From positions 97,771,552 to 97,835,551 of the forward strand of contig NC_044277.2 in assembly GCF_004027225.2 (NCBI RefSeq): DNA of 64,000 bases, written 5' to 3'. Position 1 is the first letter of the stretch. The number at the start of each line of letters is the position of its first letter. The DNA is from Strigops habroptila. Lineage: Eukaryota; Chordata; Aves; Psittaciformes; Psittacidae. Positions 54,714 through 64,000 of this stretch are shown here, piece by piece. A program made the position numbers and the translations under genes. The notes below the pieces were generated by a model that was given only the letters and a program-made list of their open reading frames with translations, did not search any database and had not been told where the DNA came from.

Positions 54714-57002
54714 GGGCCACCGGGGGGAGCACGGAGACACCCCACAGCGGCGCCGGGATCTTCACCCTCCTTCTGGAAGAGGTTTTGGAGCTCCATCAGG
54801 ATGCAGTTACTCTCCCATCCTCGTTCACAGCTCCAAGGGGCAGCTGGTGCCCTCTTACCATGGAGGGCCCCGGGGCAGGAGCCCAGCCTGCGGCCATCTC
54901 CGGTTTGGTTTCACTGGTGCAGCGGGGAGACAGGTCGCCTACAGCCCTCTGCCTGGTTTACAGTTTTGCACATGGTATCCCTATTGTAACTGCTCTCCTC
55001 CTCCTCCTCTTCTTCCTCCCCCTGTTTTTGAATGAAGTTTACCACAATGTGAATTATTTAAACCTGGTGTTGATGTTGTCGAAACATTTCGGCTCCAGCC
55101 CCACAGGAGAAGCTGTCGATGCCCCTGCTGCTGTTGCCCGGCCTGAAAACCCCACCATGTCCCCCCAGCTCTGCTCAGGAATACCAGGAGGCCCCAGGAG
55201 GGACAGGGGGGCACACAGCAGATGTTTTCCCCACCAGCAGGCTCCTGTGTGCCCATAGACCCCCGTGTCTGCTACAGCATTGCCTTCCTGCCAAGCACAA
55301 AGCTTTGCCCCGTGAAACCGCCCGACTCAAGTCTGAGGAACCCCATGGTCTTCCCTGGCACCCATCCTGGGGTGCATGCTGGCTTCTGGGGCTCCCTGGG
55401 GACCGTGCCATCCCTGAGGGCCACCACCAGGATGGGGGAGCTGACCCCAGACCCAACCCAGGAAGACTGGGGAGGAAGGGCTGTGGGGGGTGTACATGTT
55501 GTACATGTTTTATATACAGTTATAAATACACACTTATTTTTTTAATCGGAATGCCCATGCAGAGGGAGAGGAGCCGTCTGCAGGGGCACCAGAGAAGGGT
55601 GCAGGGGGGTCCCTAGTCGTCCTAGAGGAAGGACAGGGCTGGAAGAGGGATGGGACATCCTGGGCGAGGGCAGATGCTGGCTCCGCAGTTTGAGGGATCA
55701 GGCCTTCCCCCCCAGTGCCTTTAACCCCTGCACTGCCCTTACAGCCCCCCAGGGCCCTCCTCCAGCCCCCTTCCTGTCCATCCCAGGCAGAGACCAGCCT
55801 TCATCCTTCCATCCTCTCCCTCCTCACCTTGCTCTGGCCATTCCTTACCTGCCCTTCCCAGGATCACAGGTGCCGGCCCTCGGTACGATCTGGCACGGAG
55901 TCACCATCCCACCCCACAGTAGGCTGGGGTCAAGGTGACCCCAATTCTGCTCCAGGGGCAGTCCTCACAGCCCAAATCCTTCTTTCTCCTTAACTCGTGG
56001 GGTACAAAGCCACATCTCCCCAGTGCCAGGCTGGGATACAGCTGGCCCTTTCTCTTCCAGTTTAAAGGCTGAAAAGAGCAGGAGCAAAGGGTCCTAAGCA
56101 CACATCTTCCAGCAGCAGGAGGACAGGATTTAGCCAGGACATACCCATCCCGGAGAGCATCTTCCCTGGAAACAAGCTGTGATGAAGAACCTCAAGGTTT
56201 CCTCCTGCCCTGTGTTTTTGCCATCCACCAAGGGAAAGGGAGATGAAGGTCCCAGCTCCATCCATAGGGTCCCTTAGTGTCAGGGACTGAGATCTTCCTC
56301 CTGCTCCTCAAGCCCAGGAGGCAGCAGCGTGGGGCTGGAGTTGTTTTAGTGCCTTTTTATGATTTACAGATTAAAAACCAAATTGCACATGTGGATGTTC
56401 AAGTCAACAAAGAACTTCAGGAGATTTGGAAGACAAAACACACCCTATTTTTGACATGATTGTGTATGGAGAGGTTGAAAACAAGCTGTAACCACTCGCA
56501 GTGGGTTATTTCAATACTCCAATGGGACTTAAACCTGGGAATAACCTGGGATGTGGCGTTCTGGGAGCCAAGGGGGTTTTCCTGCCTCCATTTCCCCATT
56601 GGTGGCACCGGGAGGCCGCGTGTGTCTGCTTTCTGTACGGAGTGTTGTTACAGGTGAATACAGTTCTGCACCCGACAGTGGTTTGTCTCCTTGCTAAAGC
56701 CCTCACTCAGCCCTCCTGGGTTGCCCAGCTTCATTAAGCACCTCTAATTAGCAATAGGGGAGTAAAGCCCTGATGGCTTTGGGAGCATCTTGGGACTCTT
56801 GTCACCCCATCCCACCCATGCCCGCTCCCAGAGCCACCTGTCCCATCACAGCCACCCAAATTCCCCAGGTGCCCTATCCCATGCTGGAAACACGGGTGCC
56901 CCCCAAGCACCCTGCGGCACTGCAGGAGCCAGGGGACAGCCCAGAGCCCCCCAAATCACCACGAGGGGAGGCGGGGTGCGATCCAAGTGATACATGAGGC
57001 CA
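54714..57002. other. CCM2 3' UTR and tail-to-tail spacer with NACAD
   Basis: No coding exon is recognised. The CCM2 3' UTR probably runs to about 55550. The remainder up to the NACAD polyadenylation signal is unique sequence without a gene signal. The two genes converge. Confidence 0.65.
55521..55526 (+). terminator. Likely CCM2 polyadenylation signal (variant TATAAA)
   Basis: TATAAA lies in an AT-rich island about 810 bp after the stop, followed by a T-rich tract. A distal ATTAAA at 56370-56375 could mark a longer 3' UTR. No canonical AATAAA was noticed in the spacer on this strand. Confidence 0.4.
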
Positions 57003-57008
57003 TTTATT
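57003..57008 (-). terminator. NACAD polyadenylation signal AATAAA
   Basis: 'tttatt' on the plus strand lies 107 bp downstream of the NACAD stop codon at 57117-57115. Confidence 0.8.
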
Positions 57009-57114
57009 GAGCGGTACGGACGCAGAGAAGTATGGGGAGGGTCTATAGGAAGGATGGCAGAAGGGGGGGTAGTAACTGTGCATCTATACAGGGGGGCCGG
57101 GACAGGCCCAGCCG

Positions 57115-63005
<5,891 letters not shown>

Positions 63006-63570
63006 CGGTGGGGGGCCTGGGGCCGGCGGGGGGGCTGTAGAGAGAGGAGGGGGAACCCCCATCAGTGCCAGGGCACCCCGTGATGGGGGGCACCCAACCA
63101 GGATGGTGCCATCTCCCTCCAGGGGTGGGAAAACAGGGTGACCCCCACCCAGAGCACAGGGGGGGGTGTGTGTGTCACTACAGGGTTTGGTGACACTGGG
63201 TGGGGGGGGACACCAGTAGCTCCCCCTACCCTCCAGCCCCTCTCTGGGGGTAAAGGATGCTCCTGCATTAAGGAAGGGGGGAACCAAACAAGGAGGACCG
63301 CTCCATAGGGAGTTAAAACACCCCATATCCCCCACCCTCGCCTCGCAGTTCTGTGCCCACCCATGCACTGAGTTTGTGGGTCCTCAGCCACCCTATTACC
63401 AGGTATGAGGGAATCACAGCACCCTCCCCACCCCATGAGCACCCCAAAACCCTTCTCGGCAGCGATCCCCCGCATTACCTGGGGTCCCCAAGGGCAAACC
63501 CATAGGGAGAAGCAACCAGGACCCACCTCCAGCTCCGAACACAGCAAAGCCCCATGTGCGCCCCCCGGGG

Positions 63571-63579
63571 CTTTATATA
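63571..63579 (-). promoter_or_regulatory. TATA box of NACAD (TATATAAAG)
   Basis: Minus-strand TATATAAAG about 570 bp upstream of the proposed NACAD start codon. About 30 bp downstream begins a candidate short first exon ending at a GTGGGT donor near 63527. That exon does not join the giant exon in phase from its own ATG at 63555, so it is best read as 5' UTR. Confidence 0.55.
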
Positions 63580-64000
63580 GGGGTGAGGGGGCGGAGCACG
63601 GCCGCGGGGGCTGCTGGGAAGGGGGCGGGCCATCACCTGGGTATTTAGCAGGTGCTTTCCTCCCCCCCGAGGTCTGGGGTGGTTCAGTCCTGCCATGTCC
63701 CTCCTGGAAGCTGGGGCGTGCTCAAAGGGTTAATTGGGGGGGGAGAGGAGATGCGTGTGTTGTTCCTCCCTCCAAATGCTATTTTGGAGGGGGGTGGCTC
63801 CCCACTATGAGGGATGCTGGGATCACCTTAACCTTTCCCTGCTGCTGCCTGTCCAGCCCTTCACCCTCCCCGCTACACATTTAGGGGATGTTTTGGGGTT
63901 CCCCCTGATCCCACCTGCACAAAGCCCCCTGCACACCCCTCTGCTGCCCTGGAGGGGAAGCCCTGATTTCCCCCCCCCGTGCACAAACCAGCCCCTCACC
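63580..64000. other. Upstream flank of NACAD
   Basis: No coding exon is recognised. An inverted E-box pair, CACCTG at 63634-63639 and CAGGTG at 63649-63654, flanks a 'tatttag' element. The rest is G/C-homopolymer-rich unique sequence. Confidence 0.5.

Noticed and set aside
63006-63368. N-terminal extension of the NACAD giant open frame up to 63368
   Set aside because: A strong acceptor (pyrimidine tract and CAG) at 63035-63050 shows the exon starts at 63034. The upstream part is intron and does not resemble NACAD.

Overview
This is vertebrate nuclear DNA, and almost certainly from a bird. About twenty fragments of CR1 LINEs are scattered through it. Many end in the avian CR1 3' terminus: a guanine-rich 'ggttggaaggg' segment followed by 8-bp 'attctatg'-type repeats (read on the minus strand where the element is reversed). 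The genes are split by GT-AG introns and the encoded proteins closely resemble human orthologues. High GC, compact introns and many short tandem repeats suggest a microchromosome. That last point is inference.

Layout. (1) 346-9183, minus: the first ten coding exons of PTPN23 (HD-PTP), covering most of the BRO1 domain; the rest of the gene lies beyond position 1. (2) 10200-20192, minus: a complete 22-coding-exon MYO1G, a short-tailed class I myosin of 1007 residues. Nearly every larger intron is filled by its own minisatellite. (3) About 20410-21510, minus: a probable spliced non-coding transcript in the place where mammals have SNHG15. (4) 21480-22800: a CpG island with ZNF143-, CRE-, NRF1- and YY1-type motifs. 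(5) 22583-54713, plus: complete CCM2 (malcavernin, 10 coding exons, 453 residues) with a 24.5-kb first intron that collects CR1 fragments. (6) 57115-63005, minus: NACAD, with one giant 3.9-kb exon carrying a 17-copy 19-residue repeat, followed by NAC and UBA exons.

Gene order MYO1G - (SNHG15-like) - CCM2 - NACAD is the same as in human 7p13, in the same relative orientations. PTPN23 is at human 3p21, so the PTPN23/MYO1G junction is a rearrangement relative to human. The genes do not form one pathway. PTPN23 acts in ESCRT-dependent endosomal sorting, MYO1G in haematopoietic membrane-cortex tension, CCM2 as a scaffold of endothelial KRIT1/PDCD10/MEKK3 signalling, and NACAD is a NAC-alpha-like protein.

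Exon limits were set by hand from splice consensus, reading phase and remembered family sequences; all phases close. I saw no new enzymatic or defence system. The points most worth following are the NACAD repeat array, the SNHG15-like locus, the promoter motif clusters and the minisatellite-filled introns of MYO1G.
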